In this document: positions 7,845 to 16,053 of the stretch, in pieces
Layout of the letters: each line of letters opens with the position of its first letter
Numbering within the stretch: position 1 is the first letter of the stretch
Assembly: GCA_017501355.1 (NCBI GenBank)
Contig: JAFVXA010000054.1
Coordinates: 1 to 64,000 of the forward strand
DNA from: Oscillospiraceae bacterium
GTDB lineage: Bacteria; Bacillota; Clostridia; Oscillospirales; Oscillospiraceae
Length of the DNA stretch: 64,000 nt
Direction of reading: 5' to 3'
Translations under genes and position numbers: made by a program
The notes under the pieces: generated by a model
Seen by the model: the letters and a program-made list of their open reading frames with translations, nothing else
What the model was told of the DNA's origin: nothing
Database searches by the model: none

Positions 7845-8819
7845 TCAGTCGAACAGGTGGCAGGCGCAGTAGTGACCGGAGGAGATCTCCTTCAGCTGGG
7901 GAGCCTGCTCGTGGCAGATGGGCTTTGCCATCTGGCAGCGACCGCAGAACTTGCAGCCTGCGGGGGGATTGACGGGGCTGGGAACATCGCCCTCGAGGAC
8001 GATGCGGCGGCGCTCTGCCTCATAATCGGGGTCGGCAACGGGGATGGCGGAGAACAATGCCTTGGTATAGGGGTGCTGGGGATCGCGGTACAGCTCCATG
8101 CTGTCAGCAAGCTCCATGACGCTGCCGAGGTACATGACGCAGACGCGGTCGGAAATGTTCTTCACCATGGACAGGTCGTGGGCGATGAACAGATAGGTCA
8201 GACCCATTTCCTGCTGCAGATCCGTCAGCAGATTTACCACCTGTGCCTGAATGGACACGTCCAGTGCGGAGATGGGCTCGTCGCAGACGATGAACTTGGG
8301 ATTGATGGCAAGGCTTCTTGCGATGCCGATGCGCTGACGCTGACCGCCGGAGAACTCGTGGGGGAAGCGGCTGGCGTGCTCCTTGCTCAGACCCACCTTT
8401 TCCAGACAGTCGTAGATGATCTTCTGTCGTTCCATGCCGCTGCAAATGCCGTGGATGTCGATGCCCTCGCCGATGATGTCGCCCACCGTCATGCGGGGGT
8501 CAAGAGAAGCGTAGGGGTCCTGGAAGATCATCTGCGCTTCGCGGGCATACTGCTTGCACTGCTTGCGGTCAAACTTCGTGATATCCTCACCGTTGAAGAG
8601 GATGGAACCGTCGGTGGGCTCGTAGAGCTTGACAAGGGTGCGGCCGATGGTGGACTTACCGCAGCCGCTCTCGCCCACAAGACCGAAGGTTTCGCCCCGG
8701 CGGATGAAGAAGCTGACGTCGTCCACCGCTTTCAGATACTGGTGGCCGCCGACAGGAAAATATTTTTTCAGATGGGAAACTTCAAGCAGGTTGTCCTGCT
8801 GGTTCGTAGTCTGCGCCAT
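7845..8819 (-). CDS. Oligopeptide ABC transporter ATP-binding protein (DppF/OppF type)
   Basis: 324 residues from the ATG at 8819 (GGGAGG upstream). Walker [11 protein letters not shown]-loop [17 protein letters not shown], signature SGGQRQR, Walker B FIVCDEP and the switch His in FIAHDLSM are all intact. The C-terminal oligo_HPY region has [19 protein letters not shown], with Cys spacing as in OppF/DppF, where it often binds an Fe-S cluster. It energises peptide import by pairing with the DppD-type ATPase at 12949. It is coded divergently from the rest of the system and shares the control region 8820-9203. Confidence 0.93.
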   Translation of the reverse strand: MAQTTNQQDNLLEVSHLKKYFPVGGHQYLKAVDDVSFFIRRGETFGLVGESGCGKSTIGRTLVKLYEPTDGSILFNGEDITKFDRKQCKQYAREAQMIFQDPYASLDPRMTVGDIIGEGIDIHGICSGMERQKIIYDCLEKVGLSKEHASRFPHEFSGGQRQRIGIARSLAINPKFIVCDEPISALDVSIQAQVVNLLTDLQQEMGLTYLFIAHDLSMVKNISDRVCVMYLGSVMELADSMELYRDPQHPYTKALFSAIPVADPDYEAERRRIVLEGDVPSPVNPPAGCKFCGRCQMAKPICHEQAPQLKEISSGHYCACHLFD

Positions 8820-8871
8820 AGTAAACCTCCCGTTTTGACGGTTTGTTCGCATTGAACGATTTCTTTCATTA

Positions 8872-8900
8872 ATTCTACCATGTATGTAGTGAAAAAGTAA
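8872..8900 (-). promoter_or_regulatory. Promoter of the divergent dppF-type gene
   Basis: Minus strand TTACTT (8895-8900), 17 bases, TAGAAT (8872-8877). A TGTGAA-5-TTCACA inverted repeat at 8909-8925 lies just upstream and may be an operator. Confidence 0.5.
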
Positions 8901-8944
8901 GTGGAAAGTGTGAATTATTTTCACATATACTGCACAAAATTCTT

Positions 8945-8987
8945 TGCCAATCTTTTGGCAAATTGCCAAAATTGGTAAAAGTACCAA
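8945..8987. repeat. Array of five alternating TTGGCA-type half-sites
   Basis: TGCCAA (8945), TTGGCA (8955), TGCCAA (8964), TTGGTA (8972) and TACCAA (8982) alternate in orientation, about one helical turn apart. The centre is a perfect 15-bp palindrome (8955-8969). The array ends just before the -35 region of the peptide transport operon and looks like a cooperative operator. Confidence 0.6.
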
Positions 8988-8993
8988 AAAAAC

Positions 8994-9023
8994 TTTCGCA
9001 ATATGAAAAGCTTGTGTTATAAT
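8994..9023 (+). promoter_or_regulatory. Promoter of the peptide transport operon
   Basis: Perfect TATAAT (9018-9023) with a weak -35 TTTCGC (8994-8999) at 18 bases. A weak -35 beside an operator array suits activation or tight control. A leader of about 170 bases follows, with a small hairpin (TGCAGG/CCTGCA) at 9063-9079. Confidence 0.55.
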
Positions 9024-9203
9024 GATGAAAACATTTGGTTTTACGAAAGACACAAGTGCAAGTGCAGGAGACACCTGCATTTTGTCATTCTATCGTTAAT
9101 ACCTATTATATTGTATTTTACCGGGGGAGTGATCCTGAACGGTGGAATAAAGAGTGAGAACCAAGTTGATCAGAATCCAAAATTTATTGATGAGGAGAAC
9201 GTT

Positions 9204-10856
9204 ATGAAGATGAAGAAACTGACAAGCCTTCTGCTGGCGCTCATCATGGTGCTGGCACTGGTCGCCTGTGGTGGCGGCGGTGGCGAATCCGAGGGCGGCG
9301 AGTCCGCACAGGATCTCCACATTTCCATTACTGCACTGCCTACCATCGATCCCCAGCAGTTCAACTCCGCTTCCAGCTATGTTGTCATGAAGGGCATCAT
9401 GGAAGGTCTCGTCCGCACCAAGGGTAACGATGTCAACCCCGGCGTGGCTGAGTCCTGGGAGATCGCAGAGGACAACATGAAGATGACCTTCCACCTGCGT
9501 GAAGATGCCTGCTGGTCTGACGGCAGTCCTCTGACCGCAAACGATTTCGTCTATGCATTCCGCCGTCTGGCTGATCCCGAGAAGGGCTTCAGCTACAGCT
9601 GGGTTCTGTACGAGATCAAGAACGCCGGTGATATTCTGTACGGCGACGGCAGCGTCGGCGTGGAAGAACTGGGTGTTTATGCTCCCGATGATCACACCTT
9701 CGTCATCGAGTTCGATACCCCCGCACCCTACTATCTGGGCTTCCTGGATATGCCCTGCTTCTATCCTGTCAAGCAGGAACTGGTGGAGCAGTATGGCGAT
9801 GAGTACGCACTCGCTGCCGACAAGATGCTGACCAATGGTCCCTTCGTCGCTACCGAATATCTGGTTGACCAGAGCGTGACCATGGTTCCCAACGAGAATT
9901 ACTGGGATCGTGAGTCCATCAAGCTCGACAAGTGCGTGGTGGATATCATGGAGTCCGAGGCTGCTTTCGCTCTGCTGGAGACCGGCGAGCTTGACTTCGC
10001 GAACATCCCCGTGGCTGTTGCTCCCGCATACCTCGCTGATAACAGCATGCTGCCCGACTGCACCGTTGAGAGCTACATGAGCGGCGCTGTGGACTGGTTC
10101 TGCATCAACTGGGCCAGCGAGACCAACCCCATCCTCGGCAACAAGGACTTCCGTCTGGCTCTGAACTATGCGCTGGATCGTGAGGAGTACATCAAGATCG
10201 CAACCAACGGTCTGTACGCAGAAGGCACCCGTTTCGTGCTGCCCGCAGTGGCAGGTACCGGCGGCAAGACCTATTGCGAGCTCTATCCCATGGATGTCTA
10301 CAAGACCACCGCTGAGACCGACAAGGCTACCGAGCATCTGCAGGCAGCTATGACTGCTATGGGTATCTCTGATCCTTCCCAGATCACCATCAAGCTGAAG
10401 ATCAGCGATGACGCTACCGCAGCTCTGATCGTCGAGAACTGCCAGGATCAGTGGCAGCGCAACCTCGGCATCAATGTCCAGATCGAGAAGGTCACCTACA
10501 AGGCAATGCTGGCTGACCGTGTCGCAGGCGACTTCGACCTGATCTATGCAGGCTGGATGCCCGACTATGACGATCCCTACACCTATCTGAGCTACTTCGT
10601 TTCCACCAACTCTCAGAACGGCGGTAAGTTCGCAAACGAGCGTTACGATGAGCTGGTCAACACCGCCAATACCTATCCCGACGCAGAGACCCGTCTGAAG
10701 ATGTACGCAGAAGCTGAGCAGATCCTGCTGGAAGAGGGCGGTCTCGTTCCTCTGCAGGTTCGCCAGGTGCCCTATGCATATAAGAGCAATCTGAAGGGCT
10801 TCGGCCGCTTCTATCTCGGTTCTGAGATCGACTGGTACAACTGCTACTTCGAATAA
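9204..10856 (+). CDS. Peptide ABC transporter substrate-binding lipoprotein (family 5)
   Basis: 550 residues. The ATG at 9204 follows GAGGAG; an in-frame extension to 9003 would cross the promoter and leader. MKMKKLTSLLLALIMVLALVAC is a lipoprotein signal with lipobox LVAC, then a Gly/Glu/Ser linker. Family 5 (OppA/DppA) features follow: AESWEIAEDNMKMTFHLREDACWSDGSPLTANDFVYAFRRL in pieces, TNGPFVATEY, NKDFRLALNYALDREEY, and a C-terminal GWMPDYDDPYTYLSYF. It captures peptides outside the membrane for the permeases coded next. The hairpin after it probably keeps its expression above that of the permeases. Confidence 0.95.
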   Translation: MKMKKLTSLLLALIMVLALVACGGGGGESEGGESAQDLHISITALPTIDPQQFNSASSYVVMKGIMEGLVRTKGNDVNPGVAESWEIAEDNMKMTFHLREDACWSDGSPLTANDFVYAFRRLADPEKGFSYSWVLYEIKNAGDILYGDGSVGVEELGVYAPDDHTFVIEFDTPAPYYLGFLDMPCFYPVKQELVEQYGDEYALAADKMLTNGPFVATEYLVDQSVTMVPNENYWDRESIKLDKCVVDIMESEAAFALLETGELDFANIPVAVAPAYLADNSMLPDCTVESYMSGAVDWFCINWASETNPILGNKDFRLALNYALDREEYIKIATNGLYAEGTRFVLPAVAGTGGKTYCELYPMDVYKTTAETDKATEHLQAAMTAMGISDPSQITIKLKISDDATAALIVENCQDQWQRNLGINVQIEKVTYKAMLADRVAGDFDLIYAGWMPDYDDPYTYLSYFVSTNSQNGGKFANERYDELVNTANTYPDAETRLKMYAEAEQILLEEGGLVPLQVRQVPYAYKSNLKGFGRFYLGSEIDWYNCYFE

Positions 10857-10900
10857 TCAGAGCGTTACGCTGACTTTATCCTTCAAAGAAGGATCGGCCG

Positions 10901-10935
10901 AAAGGGTGTGCGGCCTTGCCGCACACCCTTTTGGG
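10901..10935 (+). terminator. Intra-operon hairpin between binding protein and permease genes
   Basis: AAAGGGTGTGCGGC and GCCGCACACCCTTTT around CTT, then TTGGGTTTTC. The T-run is interrupted, so partial termination or 3' end protection of the binding protein message is more likely than a full stop. Confidence 0.65.
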
Positions 10936-10972
10936 TTTTCAAAGCGTGTTTGTATCAGGAGGATAGGAACAA

Positions 10973-11944
10973 ATGAAAAAATATGTTCTGAAACGTATTG
11001 CGATCGCAGTAGTCACCATTCTGGTGCTGGTGACGATCATTTTCCTGTTGGTTCGTCTGCTGCCCGGTGACCCGTTCACCAGCGAGAAAACCAACGAAGC
11101 CATCAAGGCAAAGATGATGGCGTATTACGGCATGGATAAGCCGCTGATTGAGCAGTGGTTTACCTATATTAAGAATCTGCTGCATGGCGATCTGGGCGTT
11201 TCTCTGAAGTACCCCGGCCGCACGGTGAATGACACCATCGCACAGACCTTCCCCTACTCCGCGAGCCTTGGTATTCGCTCCATCGTTCTCGCACTGGCAG
11301 TGGGTCTGGTGCTGGGCACCTTCGCTGCACAGAATGCAGGCAAGGTCATGGACTATGTCTGCGTGCTGATCGCGATCGTCGGTGTGTCTATGCCCGACTT
11401 TATCATCGGTACGTTGCTGCAGCTGATTTTCGCAGTGAAGCTGAGAGTGCTGCCCGCAGGTCAGTGGACAAGCTGGGATTGTAAGATCCTGCCTGTGGTG
11501 GCATTGAGTCTGTACACCTTGAGCTTGATTACAAGATTGATGCGCTCCAGCATGATGGAGGTCATCAATCAGGACTATATTATGACTGCCCGCGCCAAGG
11601 GTCTTTCCAAGTTCGAGATCATCTGGCGCCATGAGATCCGCAATGCCATCCTGCCCATCGTCACCACCATGGGTCCTCTGACGGCTGCTGTTCTCACCGG
11701 TACCTTCGTGCTGGAGAAGATCTATGCCGTCCCCGGCATGGGCAAGTTCTATGTGCAGTCCATCAACGATCTGGACTATACCATGGTGCTGGGTATGACC
11801 ACGTTCTATGGTATCTTCCTTGTCACCGCCAATCTGATCGTCGATATCCTTTACGGTGTCATCGACCCGCGTATCAAGCTGGCTGATGGCGGCGGCGGAA
11901 AGAAGCGAAAAGCAAAACCCGCCGCAGCAGGGAAGGAGGCGTAA
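10973..11944 (+). CDS. Peptide ABC transporter permease (DppB/OppB type)
   Basis: 323 residues. It starts with one N-terminal membrane helix (residues 10-30) and the family sequence LLPGDPF, followed by a periplasmic-side stretch and five more helices from about residue 100. The EAA loop contacting the ATPases is recognisable as MTARAKGLSKFEIIWRHE. The C-terminal tail is basic and Gly/Lys-rich. It forms the membrane channel with the next gene product. AGGAGG precedes the ATG, and only three bases separate its stop from the next start. Confidence 0.95.
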   Translation: MKKYVLKRIAIAVVTILVLVTIIFLLVRLLPGDPFTSEKTNEAIKAKMMAYYGMDKPLIEQWFTYIKNLLHGDLGVSLKYPGRTVNDTIAQTFPYSASLGIRSIVLALAVGLVLGTFAAQNAGKVMDYVCVLIAIVGVSMPDFIIGTLLQLIFAVKLRVLPAGQWTSWDCKILPVVALSLYTLSLITRLMRSSMMEVINQDYIMTARAKGLSKFEIIWRHEIRNAILPIVTTMGPLTAAVLTGTFVLEKIYAVPGMGKFYVQSINDLDYTMVLGMTTFYGIFLVTANLIVDILYGVIDPRIKLADGGGGKKRKAKPAAAGKEA

Positions 11945-11947
11945 ACC

Positions 11948-12934
11948 ATGGCAGAAATGACCGGAACCGGCGCAAGCTGGCAGATCAATGATGTGATCTC
12001 TGCGGATACGCCGCTGCAGTTCTCCAAGGAGAGCTACAAGAAGCTGGAGAAGGATAAGGACGACCTCAACCGCGTGGTGCGTCCCAGTCTGACCTATTGG
12101 CAGGATGCATGGGTGAAGCTCCGCAAGAATCCTGTGGCAGTGGCAGGTCTGGTGATCCTCATCATCTATATCCTGCTTGCCATTTTCGCGCCCATGTTCT
12201 CCGCTTATGACTACAAGACCCAGAATGCGGATCTGATGAACGTTGCCCCCAATGCCGAGCATATCTTCGGTACCGACCAGGCAGGTCGTGACCTGTGGGT
12301 GCGCAGCTGGATGGGTGCCCGCGTGTCCCTGTTCATCGGCTTTGTGGTCGTGCTGATCAATACCATCATCGGCTGCTGTGTGGGCGGTGTTGCAGGTTAC
12401 TTCGGCGGTAAGGTGGATATGACCATCATGCGCATCATCGACGTGCTGTATGGTATTCCCACCATCATCATCGCCATCCTCATCCGTCTGGTTTGGAACG
12501 AGGGTATCTTCCCCCTGATCCTTGCCATGGTGGCGGTGGGCTGGATCGGCTCCGCCCGCCTTGTCCGTGGTCAGGTGCTGCAGATGAAGAATATGGAATA
12601 CGTGATGGCAGCCCGCACTCTGGGCGCATCCGGTCCCCGTATTATTATGAAGCACATGATCCCCAATATCAGCGGTCTGCTGATCACCAATATGACCATG
12701 GCGATCCCGCAGGCAATTTTCAATGAAGCATTCCTGAGCTATCTGGGCATCGGCGTGCAGCCTCCCAACTGCTCCTGGGGTGTGTTGGCACAGACTGCAA
12801 CGCAGGTCTATCGTGCCTACCCCTATCAGCTCATCATTCCTGCATTCTTCATCTGCACCACCATGCTGGCGCTGAATATGCTGGGTGATGGTCTGCGTGA
12901 CGCGCTTGACCCCAAGATGCGCGGCAAGTATTAA
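11948..12934 (+). CDS. Peptide ABC transporter permease (DppC/OppC type)
   Basis: 328 residues. An N-terminal cytoplasmic segment (about 55 residues, ending YWQDAWVKLRKNPVA) precedes the first helix at about 60-80. The OppC family signature HIFGTDQAGRDLWVRSWMGARVS is present in pieces, and the EAA loop reads MAARTLGASGPRIIMKH. Five further helices follow. It pairs with the DppB-type protein to form the peptide channel. GGAGG lies upstream, and the ATPase gene follows after 14 bases. Confidence 0.95.
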   Translation: MAEMTGTGASWQINDVISADTPLQFSKESYKKLEKDKDDLNRVVRPSLTYWQDAWVKLRKNPVAVAGLVILIIYILLAIFAPMFSAYDYKTQNADLMNVAPNAEHIFGTDQAGRDLWVRSWMGARVSLFIGFVVVLINTIIGCCVGGVAGYFGGKVDMTIMRIIDVLYGIPTIIIAILIRLVWNEGIFPLILAMVAVGWIGSARLVRGQVLQMKNMEYVMAARTLGASGPRIIMKHMIPNISGLLITNMTMAIPQAIFNEAFLSYLGIGVQPPNCSWGVLAQTATQVYRAYPYQLIIPAFFICTTMLALNMLGDGLRDALDPKMRGKY

Positions 12935-12948
12935 AAGGAGGGGACGAC

Positions 12949-13989
12949 ATGGAACAGAAGAATCCCATGCTGGAAATCAAAAATCTGAAAGTGGCGTTCC
13001 GTACCTATGGCGGTAAGGTTCACGCAGTGCGCGATGTGAGTATGTATGTCAACGAGGGTGAGTGCGTTGCCGTGGTGGGCGAGTCCGGCTGCGGCAAGAG
13101 CGTAACGGCAAAGTCCGTCATCGGTCTCAACCCCAAGAGCTCCATCGAAGGCGGCGAGATCTTTTTCCAGGGCGAAGATCTGCTGAAGTACAGTGAGAAG
13201 CAGATGCAGACGATCCGCGGCGATAAGATCAGTATGATCTTCCAGGATCCCATGACCAGCCTCAATCCCACCATGACCGTGGGCAAGCAGATCGCAGAAT
13301 CCCTCATCAAGCATCAGAATGTGTCCAAGGAAAACGCCATGAAGGAGGCGGTGGAGTTCCTGCGTCTTGTGGGTATCGCCAATCCCGAAAAGCGTGTGAA
13401 GGAATACCCCGACAGTCTTTCCGGCGGTATGCGCCAGCGTGTGATGATCGCCATGGCAATGTGCTGCCATCCGGCACTCCTCATTGCGGATGAGCCCACC
13501 ACGGCACTGGACGTGACCGTGCAGGCACAGATTCTGGAGCTGATGCAGGACCTGCAGAAGCGCTTCAACACCGCTATCATCCTCATCACCCATGACCTTG
13601 GCGTTGTGGCAAACATGGCAGAGCGTGTGCTGGTGTTCTATGCGGGACGCATCGTGGAAAACGGTCCCACCCGCAGTGTGTTCTATCAGCCCCGCCATCC
13701 CTACACCTGGGGTCTGCTGAAGTCCATGCCCAAGCTCAGCGCCGACAGCAAGGAGGAACTGATCAGCATCGAGGGTGCGCCCCCCGATCTGTTCGCGCCC
13801 CCCAAGGGCTGCGCCTTTGCTGCCCGCTGCGAGTATGCCATGGAGATCTGCCGTGAGCATCAGCCTCCCTTTGTGGATGTGGGCGACAATCACTGCGCTG
13901 CCTGCTGGCTGAACATGAAGGACGTTCCCGATGAGAACCGTCCCGACTGGATGAAGAGTGACCACGTTTCCCTGGAGGAAGTGAAATAA
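12949..13989 (+). CDS. Peptide ABC transporter ATP-binding protein (DppD/OppD type)
   Basis: 346 residues. Walker [11 protein letters not shown]-loop MIFQDPMTSLNPTMTVG, signature LSGGMRQRV, Walker B LLIADEP and switch His in LITHDLG are intact. The C-terminal oligo_HPY segment contains APPKGCAFAARCEYAMEIC, the conserved Cys pattern. Together with the divergently coded DppF-type ATPase it powers peptide import. It is the last transporter gene of the operon. A strong terminator lies between it and the M24 peptidase, whose product could cleave the imported peptides. Confidence 0.95.
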   Translation: MEQKNPMLEIKNLKVAFRTYGGKVHAVRDVSMYVNEGECVAVVGESGCGKSVTAKSVIGLNPKSSIEGGEIFFQGEDLLKYSEKQMQTIRGDKISMIFQDPMTSLNPTMTVGKQIAESLIKHQNVSKENAMKEAVEFLRLVGIANPEKRVKEYPDSLSGGMRQRVMIAMAMCCHPALLIADEPTTALDVTVQAQILELMQDLQKRFNTAIILITHDLGVVANMAERVLVFYAGRIVENGPTRSVFYQPRHPYTWGLLKSMPKLSADSKEELISIEGAPPDLFAPPKGCAFAARCEYAMEICREHQPPFVDVGDNHCAACWLNMKDVPDENRPDWMKSDHVSLEEVK

Positions 13990-13993
13990 CAAA

Positions 13994-14026
13994 CCGACAG
14001 GGCGGCGGGTGCCGCCCTGTTTTCAT
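13994..14026 (+). terminator. Terminator of the peptide transport operon
   Basis: ACAGGGCGGC and GCCGCCCTGT around GGGT, followed by TTTTC. Confidence 0.85.
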
Positions 14027-14055
14027 GTCTGAATGGATAGAAAAGGAGAACTATT

Positions 14056-15123
14056 ATGCTGAACGAACGTATTCTCCCCTGGTTCAAAACCGGCAAGGCT
14101 GACGTGATTTTTCTCACCAAGCAGCCTAATGTCCGCTGGACGACGGGCTTTCAGGGGGCAGATTCCTGCGCGCTGATCACCGCAAACGGCGGCTACCTCA
14201 TCACCGACCCCCGCTATACCGAGCAGGCAGAGCTGGAATGTCCCGATGTGAATCTGGTGAACTGGCGGGAAAAGGGCGGCAGTATGATGAAAGCTGTGGC
14301 AGGCATTTTGAAGGAGCAGGGTCTCAAGAGCCTTGCCTTCGAGGAGGATGCCCTCAGCTATCAGCGCTACAGTGAGCTCAAGGCTGCCACCGATGCGGAG
14401 CTTGTCCCCACGCTGGACGTGGTGGAGACGCTCCGTGCCATCAAGACTCCCGAGGAGATCCGTTATCTCCGCGCCGCCTGCGACATTTCCTGCCGCGCCT
14501 TCTGGCGTATTCTGGAGGATATCCGCGTGGGCGTGACGGAGAAGGAGCTGGCGGCAAAGCTTTCTGCCTACATGGTGCTGGAGGGTGCGGACACCCAGCC
14601 CTACGGCAATATTCTGATTTCCGGTCCCAACACCAGTCTGCTCCACGGCATTCCCTCTGAGCGTGCGCTGCAGTACGGTGACTTCGTGCTGATGGATTAC
14701 GGCTGCCAGTTCCATGGCTATATGAGCGACATGACCCGCACCGTGGTGGTGGGCAAGGCAGACGAAAAGCAGCGCGAGGTCTACGAGCTGGAAAAGCGCA
14801 TGGTGGAGGATTCCATCGCTGTCATGAAGCCCGGCAACACCGCAGGCGATGTGTACGAGGCATCCATCCGTGCCATCAAGGATACGGAGTATATGCAGTA
14901 TCATTACAGCGGCATCGGTCATGGTATCGGTCTGTTTGTCCATGAGCAGCCCTTTATGCGTCCCAAGAGTGACTATGTGTTCCAGAAGAACCTCGTCACC
15001 ACCATCGAGCCCGGTCTCTATATCCCCGGTTGGGGCGGTGTCCGCATTGAGGATCAGATCCTCTTTACGGAAAACGGCAATGAAAACCTCATCAGCGTCC
15101 CCCATGATCTGATCGAAGTATAA
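14056..15123 (+). CDS. M24 family Xaa-Pro peptidase
   Basis: 355 residues. An N-terminal creatinase-like domain (1-125, with NVRWTTGFQGADS) is followed by a pita-bread catalytic domain. The five metal ligands can be placed: Asp in VLMDYGC, Asp in YMSDMTRT, His in GIGHGIGL, Glu in TIEPGLY and Glu in VRIEDQIL. Such enzymes use two metal ions to remove the N-terminal residue or dipeptide next to proline in the cytosol. Located directly after the peptide importer, it probably processes incoming peptides. Whether it is an aminopeptidase (PepP-like) or a dipeptidase (PepQ-like) cannot be settled from sequence. Confidence 0.93.
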   Translation: MLNERILPWFKTGKADVIFLTKQPNVRWTTGFQGADSCALITANGGYLITDPRYTEQAELECPDVNLVNWREKGGSMMKAVAGILKEQGLKSLAFEEDALSYQRYSELKAATDAELVPTLDVVETLRAIKTPEEIRYLRAACDISCRAFWRILEDIRVGVTEKELAAKLSAYMVLEGADTQPYGNILISGPNTSLLHGIPSERALQYGDFVLMDYGCQFHGYMSDMTRTVVVGKADEKQREVYELEKRMVEDSIAVMKPGNTAGDVYEASIRAIKDTEYMQYHYSGIGHGIGLFVHEQPFMRPKSDYVFQKNLVTTIEPGLYIPGWGGVRIEDQILFTENGNENLISVPHDLIEV

Positions 15124-15138
15124 AAGTGCAATATATTG

Positions 15139-15175
15139 TCCCCCGCAGGCGCACAGCCTGCGGGGGACTTTTCGC
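15139..15175 (+). terminator. Terminator of the M24 peptidase gene
   Basis: TCCCCCGCAGGC and GCCTGCGGGGGA around GCACA, then CTTTTC. Confidence 0.85.
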
Positions 15176-15253
15176 TATCTTGTGCCTTGCCTGCGCTGCA
15201 GACGGCAGGGCTTGTGGTCGGAGAAATGGGCGGAATAAAAAGCGGGAAAACGG

Positions 15254-15284
15254 TTGACAAATACAGGGTATGTGATACTATAAT
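15254..15284 (+). promoter_or_regulatory. Promoter of the XRE-cupin regulator gene
   Basis: Perfect TTGACA (15254-15259) with TATAAT at 15279-15284 (19-base spacer) or TACTAT at 15276-15281 (16-base spacer). Confidence 0.7.
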
Positions 15285-15330
15285 AGCGAAATGTGTCAAA
15301 AAAGGACAATATACTGGGCAGGTGAGAAGG

Positions 15331-15885
15331 ATGGATATCAACCTTGTGATTGCGGAAAACTGCAAACGAATCCGTAAGATCCAGAAGATGAGCATTGAAC
15401 GCACGGCGGAGATCGCCGGTGTGTCCCGCAGTATGCTGGGACAGATCGAGCGGGGGGAAGCCAACCCCTCTGCGGCACTGCTGTATAAGATCGCGGGTGC
15501 GCTGAAGGTCCCCATGGAGGAGCTGCTGCGCTATGAGCCGGAGACGGAGGATAGACTGTTTCGCGGCATCGACTCGGTGGCGGACCGTGCGGACGGCGGC
15601 AAGGTGTTGCTGCACGATACCACGCCCTATGACGGCTTTGCGGCGCTGGAGCAGAAGCGGGTAGACATTTTCATCAGCGGCAAGTATGAATTGCCGCCGG
15701 AGAAACCGGGCTGCATCGGCTATCTGCTGCTTGTCAGCGGCAATCTCAAGGTCACTGCCGCCGATGAGGTGTACCAGATGGAGCAGTGGGACAATCTGCG
15801 CTTCCATGCGGATCGCCCCTGCACGATCGAGAACAACAATACCGCTGCGGCTCGCGCGGTGCTGACCTATCGCTATATGAAGTAA
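15331..15885 (+). CDS. XRE family transcriptional regulator with C-terminal cupin domain
   Basis: 184 residues from the ATG at 15331. A longer in-frame reading to 15136 would cover the promoter. Residues about 8-62 are a helix-turn-helix of the XRE type (RIRKIQKMSIERTAEIAGVS, then RSMLGQIERGEANPS and LYKIAGALKVPMEELL). Residues about 110-184 are a small beta-barrel cupin (GKYELPPEKPGCIGYLLLVSG in pieces, WDNLRFHADRPCTIENNN). Such regulators bind DNA through the first domain and sense a small ligand through the second. The target is unknown; the neighbouring peptide uptake locus is a reasonable guess. Confidence 0.88.
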   Translation: MDINLVIAENCKRIRKIQKMSIERTAEIAGVSRSMLGQIERGEANPSAALLYKIAGALKVPMEELLRYEPETEDRLFRGIDSVADRADGGKVLLHDTTPYDGFAALEQKRVDIFISGKYELPPEKPGCIGYLLLVSGNLKVTAADEVYQMEQWDNLRFHADRPCTIENNNTAAARAVLTYRYMK

Positions 15886-15889
15886 AACG

Positions 15890-15921
15890 AAAACCGACGG
15901 GCATTGCCCGTCGGTTTTTCT
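15890..15921 (+). terminator. Terminator of the XRE regulator gene
   Basis: AACCGACGGGC and GCCCGTCGGTT around ATT, then TTTC. A second weak stem (CACGACC/GGTCGTG, 15984-16006) toward the flagellin gene lacks a T-run. Confidence 0.85.
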
Positions 15922-16053
15922 TGTTTGTTTGGCTGAACCGAAATCCTTTTACCGAACAACCGTAACCCTCGTCCCCTATCCGACACGACCCAGCGAAGCG
16001 GTCGTGGAGGAAGGCGAAGCGCAGCGAGGGATACATAGCTTGCGATGAGCAAG

